From NCBI RefSeq assembly GCF_901709675.1, contig NC_051102.1:6049412-6113411 (forward strand): a stretch of 64,000 nucleotides of DNA, written 5' to 3'. Below the pieces are notes generated by a model. It was given only the letters and a program-made list of their open reading frames with translations, was not told the origin of the DNA and did no database searches. The DNA is from Syngnathus acus (Eukaryota > Chordata > Actinopteri > Syngnathiformes > Syngnathidae). Positions 35,782 to 48,200 of this stretch are shown one piece after another (position 1 is the first letter of the stretch; the number at the start of each line of letters is the position of its first letter). The position numbers were made by a program, and so were the translations under genes.

Positions 35782-37153
35782 CACCGATACCAAGTACCGA
35801 TACTTGCCATTGCATTTTACAATCTGGATGAATTTGTAATTTATTGTCGTAAAATATTAGCAAAACCACAAATATTTCACTCGAATATAACAAAATAATA
35901 ATGCAAAAGAACAAAGTATCGTGATTTTCAATGCCCTAGTGAGACATTTTATAATACGGGGAAAAAAAAAAAAAACATTGACTTTCATTCACACAGAGTA
36001 CCCCGACGCAGCTCCCGTAATTGCAGCTTAAAAAAAAAAAAAAACTACAGCGGCTGGAAGCAAACAGCAAGTAAACATTAATTACATGACAAACGGGCGA
36101 AGAAGAACACAGAAAGCAACAAGATTTCCAAGAACCTTCAACGTTTGACGTTTCATCCACGCAACACATGAACAACTGTGAAATGGGATCAGCATGAAAA
36201 AAAAAAAAAAGTGTTTCCGTCTACAAAATTACCAAAGGTGTCATGAATCACAGCTTTGGCTCAAAGTAAATAAAAGCTGCATTTCACTCGAAAATATGAG
36301 AAAAAGAGCTCAATATGAAAACCTAACTTTATACATGTGACAGGTGTGCGTTCAATAATAATAATAATAATAATGAAGCAAAAATTAATGAAATTAAAAT
36401 TGAATAAAAATAAAAATTATGTATTGGATCTCTTCAAGATTGTGCCTATATTATTAAGGTCGTGTGTGTAACCAAAGTATCTGCCCAAGTATGAGACCTC
36501 GTTGAAGGTCTCTAGACACACGGACATCCATTTTTAAAGCAGGTGGCTGTTTGCCATTACGGTTGCGTGTGTGCACAAAAGTGAAGGCTAGGAGATGGCG
36601 GGATGGTGACTTGACTTGATGCCCTTCTCCAGATGAATCACAGGTTGCGATGTGTCAGCAGGGATGAATTATGCACACTCCTTCACGACCTCTCATCTCC
36701 TCCTCTCCTGTCCACTTGTCTCTTGTCTTCAGCCACCCTTTGATCGCAGCTGACACATCTAAAGACATCTTCATCGTTCTCCTACGCCACCTTTCTCTTC
36801 CCTCGTATGCAAAGGAGGACGTTATCATACCTCCGCGTTGCCGCCTTTTTTGAAAGGAAACTTTCTTCGCCGAGGTCAAAGTGCTCGTGTGCGCAACACG
36901 GCGAAACGTGTGGATAATCGGAGGTCATTACTCAATAATGGGAGGGAGATGTGAGGACATTGACTTAGTTTGACAGTTACATCTCCAACTGACAAGAGCC
37001 ATTCGGACTGACTGACAAGATGGCTGACACAAATCAAAACAGAATGCCTCATCAGGAACTTGCTCCAAGAACTGGCATCATATATTTTTTATGGCAATAA
37101 ATTACAAATTCATCCAGACTGTAAAATGCAAGTATCGGTACTTGGTATCGGTC
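35782..37153. repeat. Inverted-repeat pair about 1.2 kb apart
   Basis: About 75 bp at 35782-35858 (CACCGATACCAAGTACCGAT through GAATTTGTAATTTATTG) recurs in reverse complement at 37085-37153 with a few differences. This could be the long ends of one 1.37-kb DNA transposon or two separate MITE copies. No transposase frame lies between. Confidence 0.6.
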
Positions 37154-38457
37154 TGACTTTACTGTAATTGGTTGTTTTTCAGCCAATGATGAATCATTGA
37201 GCCTAATGAATTAAATAAGAATCGGTTCTAAGTGCTTTACTTGATTAAATAAAGGTTTTTATTTATATGAACGGGTGGAAAATAATGACTAGTTAGTGAT
37301 GGAAAGCATCCGAGCAGACGTCTGTTCCCCTTGGCATGCGTAACACTTACCAGGACACATTTTGGTCCAATCTGGGCAAGACAGAGGACAAACCGTTTTT
37401 TTTCCTAGTCCATTACTTCAGTTTTTGATTCGATACACAACTTGATCGTTCCTCAAGGAGAAATCCATTTGCCGTCACAAATCTCATCTCCATCAGGAAG
37501 TCGCGTAATGGCTGGTTAGTGACAAAACGGCAAGGCCGGGACGCGTGAGGAGCATTTAAGCGGAATTCGGTCGCTATAGCATATGCCGCCTCGCCGAAAT
37601 GAAACTCATCCATCAGCAATGCTGTTGGGTTCTGTCGTTGCTCCATCTTAACCTTAAGCAAATGCCATCATGTAAAGTAAAGTTTCATGGATGATCTCAG
37701 CAGCGTTGCCATTGTGAGATAATGAGCTCCCGCTGGGCGGCAGGTCATGTGACTCAGGTAGTACCATGATAGCGCAAATATACAGGAGAGAATCAAAACA
37801 TCTCCAGGAAATTAATAAAATCATCCTGATCGGGCTGCGGATTTTTTGCATAAACTGGGAATGAATAAATAATTGCGTCTCGATTGCAGCACAGGAGGAG
37901 GCGAAAAGTAATCGTCAGCACAGTCTGCGTTCTACTGTTATGATTTCATTTCAGTTTTGGTGCCAGATGCCTGTCTGCATTTACACTAACATAACTGCAT
38001 CATAGCAGAAAAGACATTTTTATTCCAATTCAAGCAAGTCTGCTCACATTAAAAGCATCCAACATGGATTCTTTTGGAATGCTAAACCAATTAGTGACTG
38101 TGTTTCTTCAGGCTACGGTTATCAGCCCATGATGATCATTTCTAACAAATCATGACGCCTGACATGAATAAAGGTGTCTTTTGCATATCGTGTTAACGAA
38201 GGTTTGATATGGGAAGACTAACGATGACAATCCTGGGAGACAGTGTTGTTCCGTGTTGTCAGGGAGCCTTTCTCCTGGAGGAACTCGCTAATTGGCTTCA
38301 GTGTGCCTCCAATGGTTGTGTTTGTCTTGTGTGTGTGTGTGTGTGTGGGCGTTGTTTTCACAATAGACATTTAACCGTTGCATCTCATGGAAAATGATGA
38401 CAACAGGTGTGTGATGGCGGCACATTCTGAATCTGGCCCTTCTGCCTTCCCTTAGAC

Positions 38458-38783
38458 CACAGGTGTCAAACTCAAGGCCCGGTGGCCAGATACGGCCCGC
38501 CACATCATTTTATGTGGCCCGCGAAGACAAATTGTGCATCAAATTTGTGTGTCATTACTAGAATTGCAAATTGTCTTCACTTTTAATATCTTTTTTTGTA
38601 AATATTTGACCAGTTTTTACTCGTCTGATTTGAAAACGAGTTATTTGTCAGTTTGTTTTGTAGCTTTTACTGTATAGAATATGAGGTGCTCATGCATTTA
38701 TTTGGGTTGACGGTCATAATGGCCCTCCGAAAGAAGTTATGACTACAATGCGGCCCGCGAAAAAAATGAGTTTGACACCCCTG
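38458..38783. mobile_element. Nonautonomous hAT element with 8-bp target-site duplication
   Basis: Flanked by identical CCTTAGAC at 38450-38457 and 38784-38791. The left terminus CACAGGTGTCAAACTC and the right terminus, reverse complement CAGGGGTGTCAAACTC, differ at two positions. 326 bp, with subterminal GGCCCG/GCGGGCC-type motifs and no coding capacity. The 8-bp duplication and CAG...CTG-type ends are typical of hAT. Confidence 0.85.
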
Positions 38784-41700
38784 CCTTAGACTTTTAAAAG
38801 CATGAACTCATTCGCTGCCATTGACGTCTGCAGCCAACCACCAGGGGGGCGAACGCAGGATTAAAGTCTTCAGTAAAATATCTATAAAAAAAAAATGCAG
38901 ATTATTATTTTGATCATAATCGTGCAGTTTGACCTCAAATTGACATTGCGGATTTTTTATTTTTGGACCACTATGTAAAGGAGCAGTTGAATGTCATTTG
39001 CTCATTCAAAATGGTCTTCCTCTTCCCCTTCTGAAATGATGGCTATGTGGCCTGATGGATGGATGGCTGGATGAATGGAAAGATGATTTATAGATCTTCC
39101 AAGAGCATAAAATTGTCTAACGACTGTCATGCAGGAATCGGTACGATCAGTATATACACAAAGTAGCTGCTATTACGAGTATTAAGGAGGCCTTAGATAT
39201 GCTAATAGGGACAGCGAGTTGACAAGGACTCAACTGTCAGACTACAAAATGAGTGGCCGCCTCCATAGCAATTTTTTTTTGCCTCTGAAAAGAAACAAGC
39301 AGAGAATGAGCAATCGTCTATGACAGACATTTAAAAAAAAAAACGCTAGGCAATACAGAATTTGCCCGTCCTTGGTTTTTGTTATCACTGAGTGAGCAAG
39401 CATTGACCTTAGTGGACATGTGGGGGTATATAAATATTAGAACACAATATTTGACAGTTTTTTGACACATTTTTGTATCCAAAATATACAAATCGGTCCC
39501 TAATGCGATCTAATTAAAATTTGTCGCAATTAGATGCCCTCCGATTCAATGATTGAATTGAATGTGTCTGATTTATTCCGACACACTCTTGCTTGTTCGA
39601 AGATAACAGCCCGCTTCCACAAACACTTTGCGAGCGTTTCCCCTCCGCTGATCCCTTGTTATAATCTTCTCTCTACGCACTTTCAGCCATTTTGATAATA
39701 CGTTCTTTTGCTCGGTGGAAGCCACTCACTCCATCTATGGCTCCATCCAGCTGATCTCCTGCCTCCATTATTGGATTCAGCGTTGGCTTTTGATCTCGGC
39801 GCCCCAATAAGAGGAGTGGGTGTTTATTGCCGTGTTGTTGGCTTGTAGCAGCTTTGCAGAGTATTTTATGTTGCGTTTCATGGAGAGAAGTTTAGTCAGG
39901 CTTCCCTCCTTTTACGCCTCATCATCAATTTCTTGTGTTGTCCTGGCTATGAAATTGTGATGAGCAACAGCTGAAGCACACTTTATGGATCCAGCAGTTA
40001 AAATGGTCCGAAGCAATTGCGATGCCTTTGTGTAATTTTAATGACATGCTGATGTTGTGCATCGGCAAAGGTTAATAGCATCTTCAATTACCACTCAAAG
40101 CAGACGCGACCACCAAAAGAACAGGTGATGCCGCTTTTAATGTAGCTCAAATGAAGCAAAGTGCACCTATAAATCTCTCATTTTGAATATATCCCGGTTA
40201 GTCACACTTTAAAACTGAATTAAGGAAAGAGAAATTGAGAGCATTTGCTGAGGGAAAATCATTTTATGTTGTGATTTTCTCTAATTTGCTTTTGCCCAAT
40301 GTGACCGACGAAAAGACGGCTCACACCGATAAAAATATTCAAATGGCACGGCGCCGCTCTGTTTATTGATCTCGACTAGCATTTCCCCTTTTCCAGTTTT
40401 GAAATTTATTGCGAGACAAACAACATGAATATCGGCCTTAAAGATGGACTTTGTTTTATGAACGCATTCATGTCCTGAATAATGATGTGATATATCCTGC
40501 TGATTTAAATTCCGTGTCCAATCAGCCTCGCCGTGTAAATTATGTAGTGACATTTAACAGAAAGGCCCAAAATAGAATCTAATCAAGTGCTATCCGATTG
40601 GTGTCAGTGTCAAAACTGAGAGTCATACTTTAAGCGCCGTATCTACCGCACAACCACGGTAACTCATTTGATCTCATTACATGACGCACGTGAACCTTTT
40701 GTTTGTAACCTCTGAATGTAAACAACCATGTAAACATTGGAAAGCGTAATGACAGAAAGAAATGCCGCTGAGGAAAGCACATTCATTTATATTCTTCATT
40801 TTTGAGTGACAGGTGCGCTTTCTGTTCGAAAGTCTCAGCTATATTTTTTTCACCACTCCTAAAAATGTAACCAGGGCAACGCAACTCATGCCTGCAGTGA
40901 GCCATGCTTCATCCTGTGTTTCTGATCCTCAATGTGTGTTTGTGTGTATGCATGTGTGTGTGTCTTCAAGTTTTTTGTTTAAAAGAAAAAAGTGTGACAG
41001 AGAGCGACTGCCAATCTCCCCCGTGATGCTTTGCCATCTGTTATGTTTAGTGCGTGTGTGTGGTTTTCCCCCATTCTCTGTGTGTGTTTGGTAAATTGCC
41101 TCGTGGGTGTGCATGAATTTGCAAGTGTCACTCGCCTAGAGGTTGCAGGGTCACAGGAAGCGTGAGGTAATATTAGTCCTGGTCGCTCCCAGTGTGTGAC
41201 TAATGCTGCCTTCTTCTCAACTTATCAAAAGAATGGCAGACAAAGCCATGAATAATTGAAAACAAGGTTATTTTGGAGCTGCATGGTGAGCACTATTAGA
41301 TCACAGGCTGGCATGTAAACATGCAAACAGTGACTGCGAATTAATTGGAATTCCGCTAAAAAATGTCATAGCTTGTAGATGTGGTGCTAAATAAGCTTTT
41401 TTTAATTTTAGCGCCCGTCGCTTGTTGTCATGGAGATCGTCTGGAGCTACCTTTGCTGCCGGTGAATGGCATCATGGGTAAATGGGCGAGGTGGCGACAA
41501 AAAAAAAAAATCTTCCAGGGGCTCCCAGGGGGGCGAGGCCACGCTAAACAATGTTATTGCATCAGTCTGATGGAGGACAATAAGCAGTGTGCATTTCACC
41601 ACCTGAGCTGCAGTGTCATTATCTGCTCGGTGCAATAAATAGCACATGTATCCCTCATCTATCTATCTGTCTGGATGACCATCTGTGTTGTCACGGTGAA

Positions 41701-43353
41701 ACGGGAATAAGCACAGCACCCCCCCCCCCCTCTCCCTCCAACACCTTCTCTTGTGTTATATTGGCTTGATGCTAAGACAGGATCAGGCATGTTGTGATGT
41801 TGGCCTTAGAATTCATTTGTGCTTGACATTTTTTCTATTTTGCTTTCTATTTGTCAGAACTATTATTTTTTTTATTTATTACTATTATTATTATTCCCGT
41901 ATTTACTCTTCATTAACCTTAAACTGTCGGTTATCAAACCGGGTTGGTGAGTTGTTTCTTGGGCGTCGACGAAAAAATAATTTGCAATAAATTTGTGTCC
42001 TAAATAATTTTTTTGTTACAGTAACATTATGAAAATATTGTAATATATTTGAATTCCCTTGAAATTTAGAAGTGCACATGGCAGCCATGTTTAGTTCGGT
42101 TTATGAGAAGGTCCCTGTAAAAAAAAATCTTTTTTTTTTTTTTTTTTAAATCAGATTTTACCAAAACATGTCTCTTTGAAGCTCCAGCAACATTTCTTGC
42201 TACCCGCCCAAAGACTTCAACCCAACCACCAGCAGGCCACTGTTCGCCGCATCTGCTTTGGCCCGCCGGCTCCCTCCAATAACCCATCTGCAAAACGCTG
42301 TTGTGTGAATCCTCAGCAGCAGCTGGAGGGGCCGACACCGAGCAGCTGGGCACGGGAGAAAGGATTTGGCCATGAGCGGGAGGTTAGAAGGCAGGGGGGG
42401 GAGAGGGGGTGAACGTAAGAGTGACCGCCGCACTGACGACTGCATCACGAGAGGTTAACAAGACAACGGAGGAGGGAGATGAGGAGATTTGAGGTATACA
42501 ACACCTAATGCAGAAGGGAAAGATTAAGGGGTTTAGGAGTCTGGGTGAGTGACTAAAATGGAAGGGGAAAGGAGAGGGCTTTGTCAGCAGGTGAAAGACA
42601 ACAGGGAGCGAAAGATATGAAGTGTTACGCCGAGGGCAGGCTTCCACGAGCCGGGAGCAGACGGCCAAATATATAAGAGCAGCGTCAAATGTCGGAGCGG
42701 CCGTGTGTCTGCACGCCGAGCAGCGGCCCTAGTTGGATTAACAGCAGCAAATTGAGTTTCCCTAAGAGGGGAATTTACTTAACGTGTTGCCGCTGGAGCT
42801 TGAATGAGCTCTGATTCTTCTTATCATATTGTTCAATTGAAAAAACGGACATGTTGAAAGCTTTCCTATTCAACCTCGATTACACCGGCCTGAGATAAGA
42901 GCGAGGCTATCAAGCGCTGAACCAAATCGAGCCCGTATATCAGATAGACGGACGTGCTTTTTTTTTTTTCTTTTTTCCAAATTGGCTATTTTTAGAGGTG
43001 GAAGTGGCAGCCAGTAATGTGTCGGAGCAGGTCATTAGCTCGATAAGTAGACGGGGGGGAAGTCTTTGAATATGTAACGCACCAGAAATGCCGCTTTCGT
43101 TTAGGAGAATAGGCGAGGAAGGGTCAGCGGTAATCTCGACACACCATTAGCGCCCACGCGGCCGGGGGGATGACACGGTGAAGGCGACGCGGCGCGTTTG
43201 TTTATGCTGATACGTCAATGACAATATGGACGATCAAGTGCACTGGCACGCTCTGGGCACTTAGCCGTGGTGACCCGTGCAAGTTCAGTGGGGACTTGCA
43301 TAACTTAATCCACCTGTTAATACCAAAATATATGGCGAATATCGATATATTTA

Positions 43354-43746
43354 CCGTATTTTCCGGACTATAAGGCACACCGGACTATAAGGCGCACCTT
43401 CAATGAATGGCCCATTTTAAAACTTTGTCCTTATATAAGGCGCACCGGACTATAAGGCGCACCATTAATGCATCATGTCAGATTTTGAATCCAAATCAAA
43501 TCATTCTCCATTTTATGTTTTTTATTTCAACTTCAGATGCAACAAATTACTTTAAAATCACAAAATAATGATCCATAGTCTTTTTGATTCATGATTCATA
43601 GTCTTCAGCGGGCCACTTATGATTGATTTCATGACACAATGCTTTGGGCCAGTTTAAATTTAGGAATTTGGGCCATGTATAAGGCGCACTGGACTATAAG
43701 GCGCACTGTCGGCTTTTGAAAAAATGTTAGGTTTTTAGGTGCGCCC
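43354..43746. mobile_element. MITE, CCGTATTTTCCGC family, copy 2 (decayed right end)
   Basis: Starts CCGTATTTTCCGGACTATAA with repeated TATAAGGCGCACC units and ends GTTTTTAGGTGCGCC, after which the expected TTATAGTGCGGAAAATACGG is missing. Longer than copy 3 because of about 200 bp of unrelated interior sequence. Confidence 0.7.
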
Positions 43747-43878
43747 CCACAGATAATTGACTTTTGGGTGTTTTTAGATTTTTTCTCACTACTTGAACAA
43801 TTTACTGGCACTTGATTTAAAATCTATAGTCCAGAAGATTTCACACAGTTGATCTCCCTGACTCCCTAACCTCCTGGT

Positions 43879-44205
43879 CCATCCATCCATTTTCTCCTGC
43901 TTATCCCGTTCAGGGTTCAGAGGTGAGCCGGAGTCTATTTCACATGACTTTGAGTGCAAGGCGGATTATACTCACCAGTCAATCACAGGTATTGACAAAT
44001 AAGCATTCACACTCAGATTAACGCCTAAGGGCAATTTTGAGTTTCAGTAAACCTCTGGATGGTTTGAGAATGTGGAAGGAAACTGGATTACCCGGAGAAA
44101 TCTCACACAAATCGAGTGGGAAAAAGGGAACGAAGAGTCCGACAAAAAATTATGTGGCAGATGTTCTGGCCACATGCTTTAGCCACATGTTCCACTGAGC
44201 AGCCA
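43879..44205 (-). repeat. Decayed retroposon related to the 27921-28287 element
   Basis: Begins CCATCCATCCATTTTCTCC on the plus strand and keeps the order of landmarks of the other copy: GGAGTCTATTTCACATGAC, CACACTCAGATTAACGCC, TGGAAGGAAACTGGATTACC and CGGAGAAATCTCACAC. Much more diverged, hence older. No clear target duplication found. Confidence 0.6.
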
Positions 44206-45060
44206 CCACCCAGTTTGTATTTTTCAAATTCTTTCTTCCACCGGTGTTGATTATTGAATTATTTTTGGTGAGCCCGTCTGTGTGCCTGTTATTTTTATCT
44301 TCACGCTTTAGTGCTCGTCTTGTGTCGACAGGTTAACAAAAGCTTCTTTCTCCCCCACCTGTGTTCCGACACGAACGAGTGGAGGACGAAATTATTGACC
44401 AAGGGACAGTGAGCTCTCGATCTGCTCTACCTGAATGATGTGTTTTTTTACGAGGCCGGCTGCCAATGACGACCTCCCTTAAATTTGGCATTTTTTGCCG
44501 CATTCTGATCCCTGAATGAAATGTTTTCCATTACGCTAGCACACTCGGGCGCTATTATTAATTGACTCCTTTATGTTCCCCCATAACAGTGAAATCGAAT
44601 TACTTAAATCAGAGCTAAAGATAAGTTAAATTATTATGACTTTTGAAGAGAGGAAAGCAACTTAAAAATGTATCACCGCAGCGTATTTCACGGTTCGCTC
44701 GCACAATGGCTCATTAATGCCGAAGCGGTGTGGCAAAATAACAATTTCAGCCTGTTTCTTGTTTTTGTCGGTGCACAGTGGTGCTTTTGTTCTGGTATTA
44801 GTTGAGTCAGGGCTGGCCCACACGAGTGCTTAATCCCGGTTAGAAGTGCTCTGGCTAAATCAAAAGACTTAATCCTGCATTAGCATGAATTTCCCTTTCA
44901 TTTTTCTTCCAAGAGGTTTTCTCCACCTCTCTTTGAATATTTGGATGAGTCCCCTCTTGCCTTCGCAGTGCACTGACATTTCAGCCATGAATCAGAGATG
45001 GGGCGGCTATGTTTTTATCCCTTTTGGCTGACCTTCATGTATTTGTGTGTGTGTCTGCAG

Positions 45061-45253
45061 AGTGCCTACCCCTGCTGAGTGAAGCCCCAACCACATTTCA
45101 GTCATCTTCAAGCAGCCCAAAGTGGGACCATGCATTTGTGCAATATAGGCCGTGCGCTGGTCCAGTCCAGAAGGCTTAGGACCTCCCCCCTGTGTCTCCT
45201 TCTGCATCTTATCATCCTGCTAATTAAAGTCAACAGTCTTTCTGCAATGCCAG
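45061..45253 (+). CDS. ptprs: ptprs exon 2: 5' UTR end and signal peptide
   Basis: Acceptor GTGTGTCTGCAG and donor GTATGT. ATG at 45130 gives a 41-codon start with a basic stretch followed by the hydrophobic [12 protein letters not shown] and a small-residue cleavage region (SLSAMPA). An in-frame stop (TGA at 45076) lies upstream, so the ATG is the first in frame. Only 45130-45253 is coding. Confidence 0.85.
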
Positions 45254-48200
45254 GTATGTATTTTTCATGTTGTTCAAGCATATGCACGCTCGTTCATAAC
45301 AAGAGCTAACTTTTGTACAAAATATGTAGACTAATTCAGTAGGCCACGCCCCTTAAAGCCACGCATCCAACACACAAATATCACAAGGAGATTCTGCTGT
45401 TATTTTCTGTCAAATCAAATATTCCAAAATTGAAACAGTGTTGTCATTTTTAGATTTTTGTTTCGTTTGTTTAGGTGTCAAATACTGGTCCAGAAAGTAA
45501 AAATCCTGCCAGAGGTAAACGAGGTCTTGGGAGCTATGTAAAAACAAAACGAAACAAAATAAAAAATGCATCACTACAAAACAAAAAAAGAAACACTGAA
45601 TATGGAAAAAATATATTGATTAAAAAAAGTAAAGCTGCAGAAATTTTCGCTCCTAGCTGTTACCGCCAAAATAAAACAATTCCCCAGGACCTTCACACAA
45701 TACTCTGTCAGTTTATCTTCATTACAATTGGTTCCTTTTGTCTGAAACCTTCCTAAAATCTTGAGAACAGGCTGTCCTACATTATTTAGTTGCCATAGCA
45801 ACTAAAGTTCTGTGATAGCAGGGGAGCACATCTCCGGAAATAGACACCATGTCTGGAAAGATTGCATGTTGACATTGAACTAGTCCGTCCGTCAATCAGA
45901 TTTGAGCGTTGGCCGTCGTGTTACCTTCCAAGACAACCTTGCAACCATATCCAACCAATCGTGGCTGTCTCACTTCTGCACCTCAATGGCAGCTGCTGTA
46001 TAATCAGGTGTGAATGTATTGTACCGTAGTGTGATCGTATAGAAGTGCATGTGTGGGATTTGGCATGCTCGTGTTTGCACGTCTGGAAGAAAGCGTGTGT
46101 GTGTGATATAGAAGAGTGAAAGCCGCTTTGTGAGTACATTGGAACTGGACTGCTGCTTGTTAATGTGTTTTGATAAGCCGGGAGGTCCCATCAGCATGTT
46201 TCTCATCATCCTTTTGATGACAACATTTGCACAGATTTCCTGCCTCAGTGGTCAGCGCACACACACATACACACGCATATATGCGTCCATTCACAAACAC
46301 ACACATGCATGCACTCGCAAAACCAACAATGCAAATTACATTTCTCTGTAAGGTATCGCTGTTGTAATGTTCTTTTTCATTTGTACGACTAATTTGAGAC
46401 CACGCTATTGTCACTGTCATATCATTGAATTATACAAGAGATGTAATGTATCGGAAATATTCAGTAAAGCTCCACATTTCCATAGCAACCTGTCAATTGA
46501 AACTTAGAGGCATCTCATGAAAATGCAGCACAGAGAATACCAAAAAATACATATTTCATTTGTGAGGCATATAACCAAATATTGAAATCCCTTTTGTTAA
46601 AAAGAAAAATCATTTGAATGATCAATCCTACATTAGCATAAAGTTAGCATATGTTGCAGTAGTGGGGAAAAAAAAAGATGGATGGATGGATGGATGGATG
46701 GATGGATCTCCCTCTGACATCAGTCAAATACATTTCTCTACAAGAGCCAAATGCAATTTGAAACAGCGGTTCTCCCTGGCCCGTCTTTCAAAAGAGGATG
46801 CATTTAATTTGAATTTACCACTTTAAATGGATCGTCACCTCCATTCGTTCCAATGTCGCTGGCTTTGTTACCACTGAGCGCAGACTCAATCAGTCACTTC
46901 GATCATCACGGGTTTAAAAAGGTTCACAAAAGTAGGCAATTGGTACAAGATTAGTCGACTTACTCTGGTGAAACAAGTGAAAGCTTTTATTAAGAGAAAG
47001 ATCCCCTCATTAGTTCCTTATTTTCCGGCCAACGGCGCAGTCCTAAGTTTTTGTTCAGTGCAAATCCGGCCAAAGTCAGTGCCTTGCAGGGCTTTTCCCT
47101 GGCTTTAAGAAGAGGCTTAAGTGGTAACGTTGCCAGCGGGGTCGCTTTTGCAAGAGGATTGGTGTTGAAGCGCATTTAAGAGAGTACAGAAAACATTCCG
47201 GACTGTACGTAAAGCCAGTGAGATCATGTTGGAGCTCAACAAGGCATATGAAATTCAGGCATAATACCGCCACTGAAACAAGGAGGTTGCAATTTTTTTT
47301 TTTTGTACTTTAGCAGGTTTTTAGGGGCTCGTCCCTAAGCCCTTCTCTTTAAGTTTAGTAGGCCAGTAACGTGGTGCTCTTGGGATTTCGAATGACGGCC
47401 ATGAATTTGTTCTGATTGACTGCACTGTGCCAACTCCAGCTTTAGGTATCATCCTGTTGAGGATTGTGGCCAAGTATTAAAGGAGACCATTTCATTTTTG
47501 ACATTCAGGATTTGCTTTATTTTTTTTTCTTTATAGCACACAGCAGTTTGTGTGCGTGTGTGTGTTATTAGAAATAGTACAAAAACATTCAAACAGACAA
47601 TATTCAGAAATTGTGCAATGGTCTGATGAAAGAATTTCTGGCCACAGCATCTGCATTAGGTTCCAGAACAAGATGGCCTTTCACCAGAGGAATACCACAC
47701 CAACAGAGCCTTATTCATGTGGGAGTCGTGTTTTTCTCCAGCTGGAACTGAGACTTTCGGAGGGGTGGGGTGATTTTTAAAAACATTTCCGAATACATAT
47801 TTTCCCTTGATTTTTGCTCCTTCCAGATGTGTCGGAGAAAGCTGAGAAGGAATTAAGGAGTGTCGATAATGGAATCAGATCCACTCATTTCTTATCAACC
47901 TCAATAACAAGCTCTAACCTCACATCTCAGAAAAGCCGATATTTTAGCAAGGGCTTGAAAATCTTTGTGAAAATCTGCAAACAGCCTTTTGCAATCTGCA
48001 AGTGATTATTTGATAGTTTTTTTTCCTCAGTCCGTCTTCAGAGAATGACGAGTGAGTCCACACAGCAGGACCTTAGCCGCCCAGACTTAGGGGAGTGGGA
48101 GGAGGGACTCGGGTTGCCATGGTAAGGGTCATCCTGCCTTCACCCTGATGGATCGCAGCGATTCTCTAGCTGACGAGGAGTTAAGCTGGCCACCATGGCA

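Larger units (their letters stand above)
34269..45060 (+). other. ptprs: Long first intron of ptprs
   Basis: About 10.8 kb between the inferred non-coding exon and the start-codon exon. It contains an inverted-repeat pair (35782-37153), a hAT element with perfect 8-bp duplications (38458-38783), a MITE (43354-43746), a decayed retroposon (43879-44205), TG, CAGG and poly(C) microsatellites, and otherwise unrecognised sequence. Long 5' introns of this gene may hold enhancers, which cannot be recognised here. Confidence 0.6.

Noticed and set aside
45079-45129. Extended N-terminus of ptprs starting at GTG 45079
   Set aside because: Non-ATG start; the ATG at 45130 gives a normal signal peptide and an in-frame stop lies just upstream.
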